Source of the DNA: Streptomyces albicerus
GTDB taxonomy: Bacteria > Actinomycetota > Actinomycetes > Streptomycetales > Streptomycetaceae
Assembly: GCF_008905045.1 (NCBI RefSeq)
Contig: NZ_VWMY01000051.1
Coordinates: forward strand, 20,995-84,994
Direction of reading: 5' to 3'
Length of the DNA stretch: 64,000 bases
The notes beneath the pieces are model-generated. The model was not told the origin of the DNA. It saw only the letters and a list, made by a program, of their open reading frames with translations, and made no database searches. Position numbers and translations under genes: made by a program. Below, one piece after another: positions 45,466 to 53,952 of the stretch; the stretch's first letter is position 1; the number at the start of each line of letters is the position of its first letter.

Positions 45466-46707
45466 ATGCACGTCCTCGTGGTGCACAACCGCTACGCCTC
45501 GGCGCAGCCGAGCGGGGAGAACAAGGTCGTCGACCAGGAGGTGGAACTGCTGCGCGCGGCCGGCCACCGGGTCGAGGTGTTCGAGCGGCGCAGCGACGAC
45601 ATCGCCGACCGGTCCCTGCTCGGCAAGGCCGCGGTGCCGCTGCTTGTGCCGTGGAACCCGGCGGTCCGCGCGGAGCTCGCCGCCCGTCTTCGCGCCGAGC
45701 GCCCGGACGTGGTGCACGTCCACAACGTCTTCCCGCTTCTGTCGCCGGCGGTGCTTGCCGCCTGCGCCGACGCCGGCGTGCCCGCCGTCGCCACGCTGCA
45801 CAACTACACCCAGGTCTGCCCGCCCGGCACGCTGCAGCGGGACGGCCGGCCGTGCACCGAGTGCGTCGGCTCTGCGCCACTGCCCGCCGTCCGGCACGGC
45901 TGCTACCGGAACTCCCGGCTGGCGACGGTGCCGCTCGCGGTCAGCCTGTCGGTCAACCGGCGGCGGTGGTGGTCCGGCGTGGAGCGGTTCTTCTGCCTCT
46001 CCGCGGCGCAGCGCGACGTCCTGGTGCGGGCCGGCATGCCGGCCGAGCGGCTGGCGGTGAAGCACAACTTCGTGCCAGAGCCGGGCGCCCGCCGAGCGGG
46101 TGACGGCGAGCATCTGCTCTATCTCGGCCGTCTCGCGGAGGTTAAGGGCGTGCGGCTGCTCATGGCCGCGTGGGACGAGATCGCAGCGAGCGGCGGTGTG
46201 GGCGTGCCGCTCGTGATCGCCGGCGCGGGGCCACTGGCGCAAGAGGTGACCGCCTGGGCGGCGGGCCGGGACGACGTGCGCTACGTCGGCCTGTATGACA
46301 CGGCGGAGAGCCGGAAGGCCGTCGCGCGGTCGGTCGCCGTCGTGGCTCCCTCGACGTGGCTGGAGGCGTTCGGCCTGGTGGTCGTGGAGGCGATGGCGGC
46401 GGGGGTGCCGACCGTCGCCGCCGGCCACGGCGCCTTCGTCGAACTCGTCGAGGACGGGGTGACCGGGCTGCTGCACCGGCCGGGCGAGCCCGCCTCGCTC
46501 GCGTCCTGCATACGCCGGATCACGGCCGAGCCGACCCGCAACCGGGAGATGGGCCAGGCGGCCCGGCGCCGTTACGAGCAGGGTTTCAGCCCGGCCGTCG
46601 GCCTTGAGCGCCTGGTGGATGAGTACCGCACCGCGATCGCGGGTCGGTCAGCACTGGCTCGCGGCGGAGACACCCGCGCGAGCAGGGGGGATGGGGACAG
46701 TAGATGA
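45466..46707 (+). CDS. GT4-family glycosyltransferase
   Basis: A GT-B transferase of 413 residues. The N-terminal domain has VVHNRYASAQPSGENKVVDQ, DVVHVHNVFPLLSPAVLAAC and ATLHNYTQVCPPGTLQRDGR with a Cys cluster seen in this subgroup (PCTECVGS). The C-terminal domain has YLGRLAEVKGVRLLMAAW, LVIAGAGPLAQEV, and APSTWLEAFGLVVVEAMAAG for the donor (E-x7-E). ATG 45466 has GGAGGTGACC upstream. The stop overlaps the next gene by 4 bases. Confidence 0.9.
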   Translation: MHVLVVHNRYASAQPSGENKVVDQEVELLRAAGHRVEVFERRSDDIADRSLLGKAAVPLLVPWNPAVRAELAARLRAERPDVVHVHNVFPLLSPAVLAACADAGVPAVATLHNYTQVCPPGTLQRDGRPCTECVGSAPLPAVRHGCYRNSRLATVPLAVSLSVNRRRWWSGVERFFCLSAAQRDVLVRAGMPAERLAVKHNFVPEPGARRAGDGEHLLYLGRLAEVKGVRLLMAAWDEIAASGGVGVPLVIAGAGPLAQEVTAWAAGRDDVRYVGLYDTAESRKAVARSVAVVAPSTWLEAFGLVVVEAMAAGVPTVAAGHGAFVELVEDGVTGLLHRPGEPASLASCIRRITAEPTRNREMGQAARRRYEQGFSPAVGLERLVDEYRTAIAGRSALARGGDTRASRGDGDSR

Positions 46708-47939
46708 CACGATGCCGACTCTGCGGCTCGGAAGCGATGGCGAGCGTCGTCGATCTCGGGGCGACGCCACCGTGTGAGAGCTTTCTCGCCGCGGACCAAC
46801 TGGATCAACCGGAGCCCGCGTACCCGCTGCACCTGCGGGTCTGCACCGACTGCTGGCTGGCGCAGATACCTCCGCTGATCACGCCGGAGGAGACGTTCAC
46901 GCAGTACGCGTACTTCTCCTCCTACTCGACCTCCTGGGTGGAGCACGCGCGCACGTTCGTCGCCGACGCCGTACAGCGCCTTGCGCTCGGCCCCGACGCC
47001 TTCGTGGTCGAGGTCGCGAGCAACGACGGATACCTGCTGAGGCACATGGTGGACCGGGGGATCCGCTGCCTCGGCATCGAGCCGTCGGTGAACGTCGGCG
47101 CCGCGGCGCGCGAGGCGGGCGTGCCCACGCTCACGGAGTTCCTGGACCCGGACACCGGCGCGGGCGTCCGCGCCGAGCACGGCCCGGCGGACCTGGTCGT
47201 GGCCAACAACGTGTACGCGCACATCCCCGACGTCGTCGGGTTCACCCAGGGGCTGCGCGCCCTGGTCGCCGACGACGGATGGGTCTCCATCGAGGTGCAG
47301 CACCTGCTGACCCTGATCGAGGAGAACCAGTACGACACGATCTACCACGAGCATTTCCAGTACTACACGGTCGCGTCCGCGACCCGGGCCCTTGCGAGCG
47401 GCGGGCTCACGCTCGTGGACGTCGAGCTGCTGCCCACGCACGGCGGCTCCATCCGGCTGTGGGCCCGGCCGGCCGAGGTGGCCGGCGAGCCGACGCAGCG
47501 GGTGGCCGACGTGCTGGACCGGGAAAAGGCGGCCGGGCTACAGGAGCTGTCCGGCTACACCGAGTTCTCCACCCGAGTGGCCAAGGTGCGCCGGGACCTG
47601 CTGCGGTTCCTCATCGAGGCGGCCGAGCGCGGCGAGACGGTGGTCGGCTACGGCGCCCCGGGCAAGGGCAACACCCTGCTCAACCACTGCGGCATCCGGC
47701 CCGACCTGCTCCCGTACACGGTCGACCGCAACCCCTACAAGCACGGCAGGTTCACCCCGGGCACCCGCATCCCGATCCTGTCGCCCGAGCAGATATCCGC
47801 CGACAGACCGGACTACGTCCTCATCCTCCCGTGGAACCTGCGGGCCGAGCTGGTCGAGCAGCTGTCCTTCGTGCACGACTGGGGCGGCCGGCTGGTCTTT
47901 CCCATACCGGAACTGAGCATTGTCGAGGTCAAGCCATGA
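46704..47939 (+). CDS. NDP-sugar C-methyltransferase family protein
   Basis: The 411-residue protein has the layout of TylCIII/NovU/EvaC-type sugar C-methyltransferases. An N-terminal zinc site has CRLCGSEAMASVVDLG and RVCTDCWLAQIP. A SAM domain follows (VVEVASNDGYLLRHMVDRGI). The C-terminal domain has GYGAPGKGNTLLNHCGI, VDRNPYKHGRFTPGTRIPI and PDYVLILPWNLRAE. Such enzymes add a methyl branch to a 4-keto-sugar. The two next genes (cytidylyltransferase, PIG-L) support a CDP-sugar branch. A methyl-branched sugar in the EPS is inferred. Confidence 0.85.
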   Translation: MTRCRLCGSEAMASVVDLGATPPCESFLAADQLDQPEPAYPLHLRVCTDCWLAQIPPLITPEETFTQYAYFSSYSTSWVEHARTFVADAVQRLALGPDAFVVEVASNDGYLLRHMVDRGIRCLGIEPSVNVGAAAREAGVPTLTEFLDPDTGAGVRAEHGPADLVVANNVYAHIPDVVGFTQGLRALVADDGWVSIEVQHLLTLIEENQYDTIYHEHFQYYTVASATRALASGGLTLVDVELLPTHGGSIRLWARPAEVAGEPTQRVADVLDREKAAGLQELSGYTEFSTRVAKVRRDLLRFLIEAAERGETVVGYGAPGKGNTLLNHCGIRPDLLPYTVDRNPYKHGRFTPGTRIPILSPEQISADRPDYVLILPWNLRAELVEQLSFVHDWGGRLVFPIPELSIVEVKP

Positions 47940-48745
47940 AGGTCGTTCTGTTCTGCGGCGGTTATGGGCTGCGTATGCGCAGCGGAGCCTCCGACGACAT
48001 GCCCAAGCCGATGGCGATGGTCGGTCCGCGGCCGCTGATCTGGCACGTCATGCGCTACTACGCGTACTACGGGCACACGGAGTTCATCCTGTGTCTCGGG
48101 TACGGGGCTCACCACATCAAGGACTTCTTCCTCAACTACGAGGAGACGGTGTCCAACGACTTCGTGCTGCGGGGCGGGCGGACCGAGCTGCTGTCCACCG
48201 ACATCGCCGACTGGACCATCACGTTCGCGCAGACCGGCATCGAGTCACCGATCGGGGAGCGGCTGCGCCGGGTGCGGCATCACCTGGACGGCGACGAGAT
48301 GTTCCTCGCCAACTACGCCGACGTGCTCACCGACGCCCCGCTGCCGGAGATGATCGACCGGTTCGCCCGGCGCGACGCCGGTGCGTCGATGATGGTGGTG
48401 CCGCCGCAATCGTCGTTCCACTGCGTGGAGTTGGGCGAGGACGGCCTGGTGGGGGGCATCACCGCGGTGAGCGAACTGCCGCTGTGGGAGAACGGCGGCT
48501 ACTTCGTGCTCCGCCAGGAGGTCTTCGACCACATCCCGGAGAACGGGGACCTGGTCGCCGACGGATGCGCCCAACTCGCCAAGGGCGGCCGGTTGGTGGC
48601 GCACCAGCACCGGGGCTTCTGGAAGCCGACCGACACCGTGAAGGAGCGGGCCGCGCTCGACGACGCCTACGCCCGGGGCGACCGCCCGTGGGCCGTATGG
48701 GAACGGGACGGCGCGGGGGCGAGCACCGGAGTGGGGACCGCATGA
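47936..48745 (+). CDS. rfbF: Glucose-1-phosphate cytidylyltransferase-like nucleotidyltransferase
   Basis: The 269-residue product resembles RfbF, which makes CDP-glucose from glucose-1-phosphate and CTP. Signs are VVLFCGGYGLRMRSGASDDM, MPKPMAMVGPRPLIWHVMRY, GYGAHHIKDFFLNYEE, NYADVLTDAPLPEMIDRF, and QHRGFWKPTDTVKERAALDD at the end. The loop GGYGLRMR is a variant of the usual GGLGTRL, so base or sugar preference may differ. ATG overlaps the methyltransferase stop by 4 bases. No obvious CDP-glucose 4,6-dehydratase (rfbG) is next to it. Confidence 0.82.
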   Translation: MKVVLFCGGYGLRMRSGASDDMPKPMAMVGPRPLIWHVMRYYAYYGHTEFILCLGYGAHHIKDFFLNYEETVSNDFVLRGGRTELLSTDIADWTITFAQTGIESPIGERLRRVRHHLDGDEMFLANYADVLTDAPLPEMIDRFARRDAGASMMVVPPQSSFHCVELGEDGLVGGITAVSELPLWENGGYFVLRQEVFDHIPENGDLVADGCAQLAKGGRLVAHQHRGFWKPTDTVKERAALDDAYARGDRPWAVWERDGAGASTGVGTA

Positions 48746-49389
48746 TCCAGCTCAGCGCCGGGCGTTTGGACCGTATCGTCGCGGTGGGCGCGCACTGCGA
48801 CGACATCGCCATCGGCGCCGGCGGCACGCTGCTGACGCTGTGCCTCGCGCACCCGGGTATCCGCGTCGACGCACTGGTGCTCTCCGGCGGTGGCAGCGAG
48901 CGCGAGCAGGAGGAGCAGGCCGCGCTCGCCGCCTTCTGTCCGGGCGCCGACCTGCGGCTGACCGTGCTCAAGCTGCCGGACGGCCGACTGCCCGCGCACT
49001 GGGAAGAAGCCAAGGCCGCAATCGAGGAGCTGCGCGGGCAGACCGAGCCGGATCTCGTGCTGGCCCCGCGCACCGATGACGCGCACCAGGATCACCGCGG
49101 CCTGGCGAAGCTGATACCCACCGCATTCCGGGACCACCTCGTGCTCGGCTACGAGATCGTCAAGTGGGACGGCGATCTCGGCCGTCCGGCGGCGTACCAG
49201 CCGCTGTCGCCGGAGATCGCCGAACAGAAGGTGCGGCTGCTGCAGGAGCACTACCCCTCGCAGCGGCACCGGCCCTGGTACGACCGGGAGGCCTTCCTCG
49301 GCCTTGCACGAATCCGCGGCATCGAAAGCCACGCGCACTACGCCGAGGCGTTCGCCGTCACCAAACTCACGCTCAATCTGGGGGGATGA
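48742..49389 (+). CDS. PIG-L/LmbE-family deacetylase
   Basis: The 215-residue zinc hydrolase carries VAVGAHCDDIAIGAGGTLLT, the family's AHPDDxxLG motif with Cys in place of Pro, and RTDDAHQDHRGLAKL with the second metal His. The family removes N-acetyl groups from GlcNAc- or GlcNAc-inositol-like substrates. In this branch it may free an amino sugar or act on a nucleotide-linked acetamido sugar. ATG 48742 overlaps the previous stop by 4 bases. No signal peptide, so cytoplasmic. Confidence 0.83.
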   Translation: MIQLSAGRLDRIVAVGAHCDDIAIGAGGTLLTLCLAHPGIRVDALVLSGGGSEREQEEQAALAAFCPGADLRLTVLKLPDGRLPAHWEEAKAAIEELRGQTEPDLVLAPRTDDAHQDHRGLAKLIPTAFRDHLVLGYEIVKWDGDLGRPAAYQPLSPEIAEQKVRLLQEHYPSQRHRPWYDREAFLGLARIRGIESHAHYAEAFAVTKLTLNLGG

Positions 49390-49392
49390 ACC

Positions 49393-50418
49393 TTGCGCGT
49401 ACTGCTGACCGGACACCAGGGCTACCTGGGCACCGTGATGGTCCCGGTCCTCGCGGCCGCCGGGCACGAAGTCGTCGGCCTTGACGCCGGCCTGTTCGCC
49501 GACTGCGTACTGGGCGAGCCGCCCGCGGACCCGCCGGGACAGCGGGTGGACCTGCGCGACGTCACGGCCGAACACGTGGCCGGGGTGGATGCCGTGATCC
49601 ACCTGGCCGCGCTGTCCAACGACCCGCTGGGATCGCTGGCGCCGGACCTCACCTACGACATCAACCACCACGCGTCCGTACGCCTTGCCCGGCTGGCCCG
49701 CGACGCCGGAGTGCGGCGCTTCCTGTACGCGTCGACCTGCTCGGTCTACGGCGCCGCCGGCGGCGACGACCTGGTGGGCGAGGACGCCCCGCTGCGCCCG
49801 GTGACGCCGTACGCGGAGTCCAAGGTGCGGGTGGAGGACGACCTGCACGCCCTGGCCGACGGCGACTTCAGCCCGGTGTTCATGCGCAACGCCACCGCCT
49901 TCGGCTACTCACCCCGGCTGCGCGCCGACATCGTGCTGAACAACCTAGTGGGCCACGCGCTCCTGTCCGGCGAGGTCCTTGTGCTCTCCGACGGCACCCC
50001 CTGGCGCCCGCTGGTGCACGCCGCCGACATCGCACGGGCCTTCACGGCCGCGCTGACCGCGCCGCGCGAAGCGGTGCACGACCGGGCGTTCAACATCGGC
50101 AGCGAGATCAACAACGTCACGGTCGCCGAGATCGCCGAACAGGTCGCCGAGGCGGTGTCCGGCTCGAAGGTGGTGATCACCGGGGAGAACGGTGCCGATC
50201 CCCGGTCGTACCGGGTGGACTTCTCCCGGTTCCGCGCCGCGATACCCGGCTTCGACTGCGAGTGGACGGTGAAGCAGGGCGCGCTCGAACTCGCCGACGC
50301 CTACCGGAAGTTCGCGTTGACCCGGGAGGACTTCGAGCGGCGCTTCACCCGCCTTGCCGTGCTGCGCGCGGCGACCGACGCCGGCACCGTCGACGACACC
50401 CTGCGGTGGCGCCGATGA
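49393..50418 (+). CDS. NAD-dependent epimerase/dehydratase (extended SDR)
   Basis: The 341-residue product has RVLLTGHQGYLGTVMVPVLA for NAD, HLAALSNDPLGSLAPD, YASTCSVYGAAGG, TPYAESKVRVEDDLHAL with the Y-x3-K pair, and MRNATAFGYSPRLRADIVLN. The subgroup recurs in surface-sugar loci. It might be the missing 4,6-dehydratase, a 4-reductase or a 4-epimerase of the CDP-sugar branch; the motifs do not decide. TTG 49393 is the start, 3 bases after the previous stop with GGGGGATG before it. Confidence 0.83.
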   Translation: MRVLLTGHQGYLGTVMVPVLAAAGHEVVGLDAGLFADCVLGEPPADPPGQRVDLRDVTAEHVAGVDAVIHLAALSNDPLGSLAPDLTYDINHHASVRLARLARDAGVRRFLYASTCSVYGAAGGDDLVGEDAPLRPVTPYAESKVRVEDDLHALADGDFSPVFMRNATAFGYSPRLRADIVLNNLVGHALLSGEVLVLSDGTPWRPLVHAADIARAFTAALTAPREAVHDRAFNIGSEINNVTVAEIAEQVAEAVSGSKVVITGENGADPRSYRVDFSRFRAAIPGFDCEWTVKQGALELADAYRKFALTREDFERRFTRLAVLRAATDAGTVDDTLRWRR

Positions 50419-51713
50419 CCGCGGTCGGCGAACAGCCGATGACCATCGCCGGCGAAGAGATGTACGCGCTGGTGGAGCGGCTGTACCCGCTGTGCCGGAG
50501 CATCACGGGCGACGGTGTGCGCGCCACCCTGGACATCGTCGGGGAGTACATCCCGCTGCAGGTGCACGAGGTCCCGACCGGGACCCAGGTACTCGACTGG
50601 ACGGTGCCACAGGAGTGGAACATCCGGGACGCGTACATCGCCGACACCGCCGGCCACCGGGTCGTCGACTTCGCCGCGTCCAGCCTGCACGTACTCGGCT
50701 ACAGCGTGCCGGTGTCGCAGACCCTGCCGCTGGCCGAGCTGCGTGAACACCTGCACACCCTGCCGGAGCACCCGAGTTGGGTGCCGTACCGCACCAGTTA
50801 CTACAAGCCGGAATGGGGGTTCTGCCTGGCCCAGGAGACGCTGGACGCGATGCCGGACGGCGAGTACGAGGTACGCATCGACTCCACCCTCGCCGACGGA
50901 CACCTCACCTACGCCGAGCACGTGGTCCCGGGACAGGTCCCCGATGAGGTGATCGTCTCCTGCCACGTCTGCCACCCGTCACTGGCCAACGACAACCTGG
51001 CCGGCATCGCGGTGGCGACGTTCCTGGCCCGGGCGCTGGCCCAGCAGACGCCGTACTACACCTACCGGTTCATCTTCGCGCCCGGCACCATCGGGGCGAT
51101 CACCTGGCTGGCCCGCAACCAGGAGCGGGTGGAGCGCGTCAAGCACGGCCTGGTGCTGGCCTGCGCCGGCGACCCGGGCCAACTGACGTACAAGCAGAGC
51201 AGACGCGGCGACGCGGAGATCGACCGGGTGATGCGGCACGTGCTGGCCGCCTCCGAACGCCCGCACCACGTCACCGAGTTCACTCCGTACGGCTACGACG
51301 AGCGGCAGTTCTGCTCGCCCGGGTTCAATCTCGGCGTGGGCTCGCTCACCCGCACCCCGTACACCGGCTACCCCGAGTACCACACCTCGGCGGACAACCT
51401 GGACTTCGTCTCCCCGGAGGCGATGGCGGACACCCTTGCCGTCTGCCGCGAGGCGTCCGCCGTCCTCGACCGCAACCGGCAGTACGTCAACCTCAGCCCC
51501 TACGGCGAACCACAGCTGGGCAGACGCGGGTTGTACGACGCGCTCGGCGGCCGCAGCGACACCAAGCAGGCCCAGATGGCCATGCTCTGGGTGCTCAACC
51601 TGTCCGACGGCGAGCACAGTCTGCTGGACGTCGCCGAGCGGTCCGGTCTGCCGTTCGACACCGTCGCCGCCGCGGCCGACGCCCTGCACGGCGCCGGGCT
51701 GATCAAGGCATGA
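50415..51713 (+). CDS. DUF4910-type, aminopeptidase-like protein with winged-helix tail
   Basis: The 432-residue protein resembles the DUF4910/DUF2172 group, whose fold is M28 aminopeptidase-like. VIVSCHVCHPSLANDNLAGI keeps a metal-like His/Asp set, and PEYHTSADNLDFVSPEAM fits the C-terminal metal site. The last 70 residues (MAMLWVLNLSDGEHSLLDVA) look like a winged helix. The group occurs often in polysaccharide loci next to RfbF and PIG-L genes, but no reaction is known to me. ATG 50415 overlaps the previous stop; ATG 50439 is an alternative start. Confidence 0.75.
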   Translation: MTAVGEQPMTIAGEEMYALVERLYPLCRSITGDGVRATLDIVGEYIPLQVHEVPTGTQVLDWTVPQEWNIRDAYIADTAGHRVVDFAASSLHVLGYSVPVSQTLPLAELREHLHTLPEHPSWVPYRTSYYKPEWGFCLAQETLDAMPDGEYEVRIDSTLADGHLTYAEHVVPGQVPDEVIVSCHVCHPSLANDNLAGIAVATFLARALAQQTPYYTYRFIFAPGTIGAITWLARNQERVERVKHGLVLACAGDPGQLTYKQSRRGDAEIDRVMRHVLAASERPHHVTEFTPYGYDERQFCSPGFNLGVGSLTRTPYTGYPEYHTSADNLDFVSPEAMADTLAVCREASAVLDRNRQYVNLSPYGEPQLGRRGLYDALGGRSDTKQAQMAMLWVLNLSDGEHSLLDVAERSGLPFDTVAAAADALHGAGLIKA

Positions 51714-53008
51714 CGCCAATGACCGCCGAAGGGGAGAAGACGACGAGACCGGCCGGATCCGCCCGGCGGGCCCTCGCCGGCCGGCTGTCCTGGGGACTGG
51801 CCGACCAGGCGGCCTCCAGCATGACCAACTTCGCGGTGGGGATCTACGTGGCGCGCTCGCTGGGGCTGACCGCGTTCGGCGTGTTCAGCCTGGCCTGGGT
51901 GACCTACGGCGTGGTGCTCAATGTCTCCCGCGGACTGGCCACAGACCCGCTCGTGGTGCGCTTCAGCGGCGTGTCGGCCGCGTCCTGGCGCACGGCGGTG
52001 GCCTGGTCGTCGGGTACCGCGCTCGGCGTCGGTGCCGCCCTGGGCGCGGCGTCTCTGGTGGTCGGCCTTGCTCTCGGCGGCAGTGTGGGGCCCGCGTTCG
52101 TCTGCCTCGGTGTCGTACTCCCGGGGCTGCTGCTGCAGGACGCATGGCGGTTCGCGTTCTTCGCCGCCGGCACCGGGCGGAAGGCGTTCGTCAACGACCT
52201 CGTGTGGGGTGTCGCGCTCGTCCCGGCCATGGTGGTGGCAGCCCGCGTGGGCAGCGTGGCCGCTTTCGTGCTCGCCTGGGGCACGTCCGCCACGGTGGCG
52301 GCGGGCTACGGCTACATCCAGTCCGGCATCCGGCCCCGGGTGACCAGGGCGCGCGGGTGGCTTCGCGAGCACCGCGATCTCGGCTACCGGTACCTGGCCG
52401 AGAACGTCAGCAACAGCGGCGCGGGCCAGCTGCGGGCGTACGGGCTCGGCGCGATCGTCGGGGTCGGCGCGGTGGGTGCGGTGCGGGGCGCCGAGCTCCT
52501 GCTCGGCCCGTTCCTCGCCGTGCTGATGGGTCTTTCGCTGGTCACAGTCCCGGAGGCGGCACGGGTGCTGCGGCGGGCTCCACACCGCCTTGGCTCGTTC
52601 TGTCTCCTGCTGGGCGGCGGGCAGGCCGCCGCCGCGCTGCTCTGGGGCGGGGCGCTGCTGCTGATGCCCGACCGGCTCGGCGAGTTCGTGCTCGGCGACG
52701 TCTGGCACTCCGCCGCACAGCTCATCGTGCCGGTCACCCTCGGCGTCGCGGGCGCCGGCCTCGGCACCGGCGCGGCGGCCGGGCTGCGCGCGCTCGGCGC
52801 GGCCCGGCACAGCCTGCGCTCCCAGCTGTTCGCCTCTGCCTGCTATGTCAGCGGCGGGCTCGGCGGGGCGGCCGTCGCCGGCACGGTCGGCTCGGCGTGG
52901 GGCGTCGCCGCCGCGACCATCAGCGGCTCGGCCGTGTGGTGGCTGCAGCTGCGGTCCGCCCGGCGCGAGCGCCACCGGAACCCCATCCCCGAAGTGAGGA
53001 CCTCATGA
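51710..53008 (+). CDS. Wzx-type flippase of locus 2
   Basis: The 432-residue membrane protein has about 12 helices and should flip the finished lipid-linked unit. Early marks are LSWGLADQAASSMTNFAVGI, then YVARSLGLTAFGVFSLAWV, and later RYLAENVSNSGAGQLRAYGL, a pattern seen in actinobacterial polysaccharide transporters. It is not close in sequence to the wzx at 11835, so the two loci have separate export sets. ATG 51710 overlaps the previous stop by 4 bases. Confidence 0.83.
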   Translation: MTPMTAEGEKTTRPAGSARRALAGRLSWGLADQAASSMTNFAVGIYVARSLGLTAFGVFSLAWVTYGVVLNVSRGLATDPLVVRFSGVSAASWRTAVAWSSGTALGVGAALGAASLVVGLALGGSVGPAFVCLGVVLPGLLLQDAWRFAFFAAGTGRKAFVNDLVWGVALVPAMVVAARVGSVAAFVLAWGTSATVAAGYGYIQSGIRPRVTRARGWLREHRDLGYRYLAENVSNSGAGQLRAYGLGAIVGVGAVGAVRGAELLLGPFLAVLMGLSLVTVPEAARVLRRAPHRLGSFCLLLGGGQAAAALLWGGALLLMPDRLGEFVLGDVWHSAAQLIVPVTLGVAGAGLGTGAAAGLRALGAARHSLRSQLFASACYVSGGLGGAAVAGTVGSAWGVAAATISGSAVWWLQLRSARRERHRNPIPEVRTS

Positions 53009-53952
53009 CCGCCCTTCCCAGGCTGAGCATCGGCCTGCCCGTGTACAACGGCGAGGAATACCTTGCCGAGGCGCTCGACGCCCTGCTCGGCCAGACCTAC
53101 GAGGACTTCGAGCTGGTCATCTCCGACAACGCCTCGGTCGACGGGACCCAGGACATCTGCCGCAAGTACGCCGCGCGGGACTCGCGTGTCCGGTACATAA
53201 GGCTGTCCCGGAACATCGGTGCCGCACCGAACCACAACTACGTGTTCACCGAGTGCCGCGGCGAGCTGTTCAAGTGGGCCTCGCACGACGACCTTTACGC
53301 TCGCGACCTGCTGCGGCGCTGCGTTCAGGCGCTGGACGAGCGGCCGGACGTGATCCTTGCGCACTCCGGCCAGGCCGTCATCGACGGCGACGGCCAGGTG
53401 AAGGTTCCGTACGAGTACGGGCTCGCCACCGACTCGCCGCACGCGCCGGAGCGCTTCCGGAGTCTGCTGTTCGAGCCCGGCGGTGACGACTTCTACGGGG
53501 TGATGCGGGCCGACGTGCTGCGCCGGGTGAAGCCGCACGACAGCTACCACCACGCGGATCGCACGTTCGTCGCCGAGATCACCCTGCACGGGCCCTTCCA
53601 CCAGGTGCCCGAGCTGCTGTACTTCCGCCGCGACCACCCCACACGCGCGGAGCGGGCGAACCCGAGCAAGCGCTCCCGGTGCGTCAACCTGGACCCGCGC
53701 CGGGCCGGCCCGCTGCACCCGACTCCCCGGCTGCTCGCCGAGTACGTCTGGGGCTTCGTCACGGCGATCCGGCGGGCGCCGCTGTCCCCGGCCGACCGGC
53801 GCGCGTGCTACCGCCACCTGGCCACATGGATGACCAGCCGGGTCCGGCCGGGCGCCGGCGAGCGGGTCGAGGACCGCGCCCCGGTCGACCCGGGCGGGCT
53901 CAATGTCTCCGTCGACGCCCTCGTCGCCGGGCGTGAGGGGAGGCAGGCATGA
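53005..53952 (+). CDS. GT2-family glycosyltransferase
   Basis: A GT-A transferase of 315 residues. RLSIGLPVYNGEEYLAEALD, ELVISDNASVDGTQDICRKY, NIGAAPNHNYVFTECRGELF and FKWASHDDLYARDLL (with the Asp-Asp metal site) are typical. GGDDFYGVMRADVLRRV and YHHADRTFVAEI form the acceptor side. It overlaps the flippase stop by 4 bases. Confidence 0.88.
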   Translation: MTALPRLSIGLPVYNGEEYLAEALDALLGQTYEDFELVISDNASVDGTQDICRKYAARDSRVRYIRLSRNIGAAPNHNYVFTECRGELFKWASHDDLYARDLLRRCVQALDERPDVILAHSGQAVIDGDGQVKVPYEYGLATDSPHAPERFRSLLFEPGGDDFYGVMRADVLRRVKPHDSYHHADRTFVAEITLHGPFHQVPELLYFRRDHPTRAERANPSKRSRCVNLDPRRAGPLHPTPRLLAEYVWGFVTAIRRAPLSPADRRACYRHLATWMTSRVRPGAGERVEDRAPVDPGGLNVSVDALVAGREGRQA

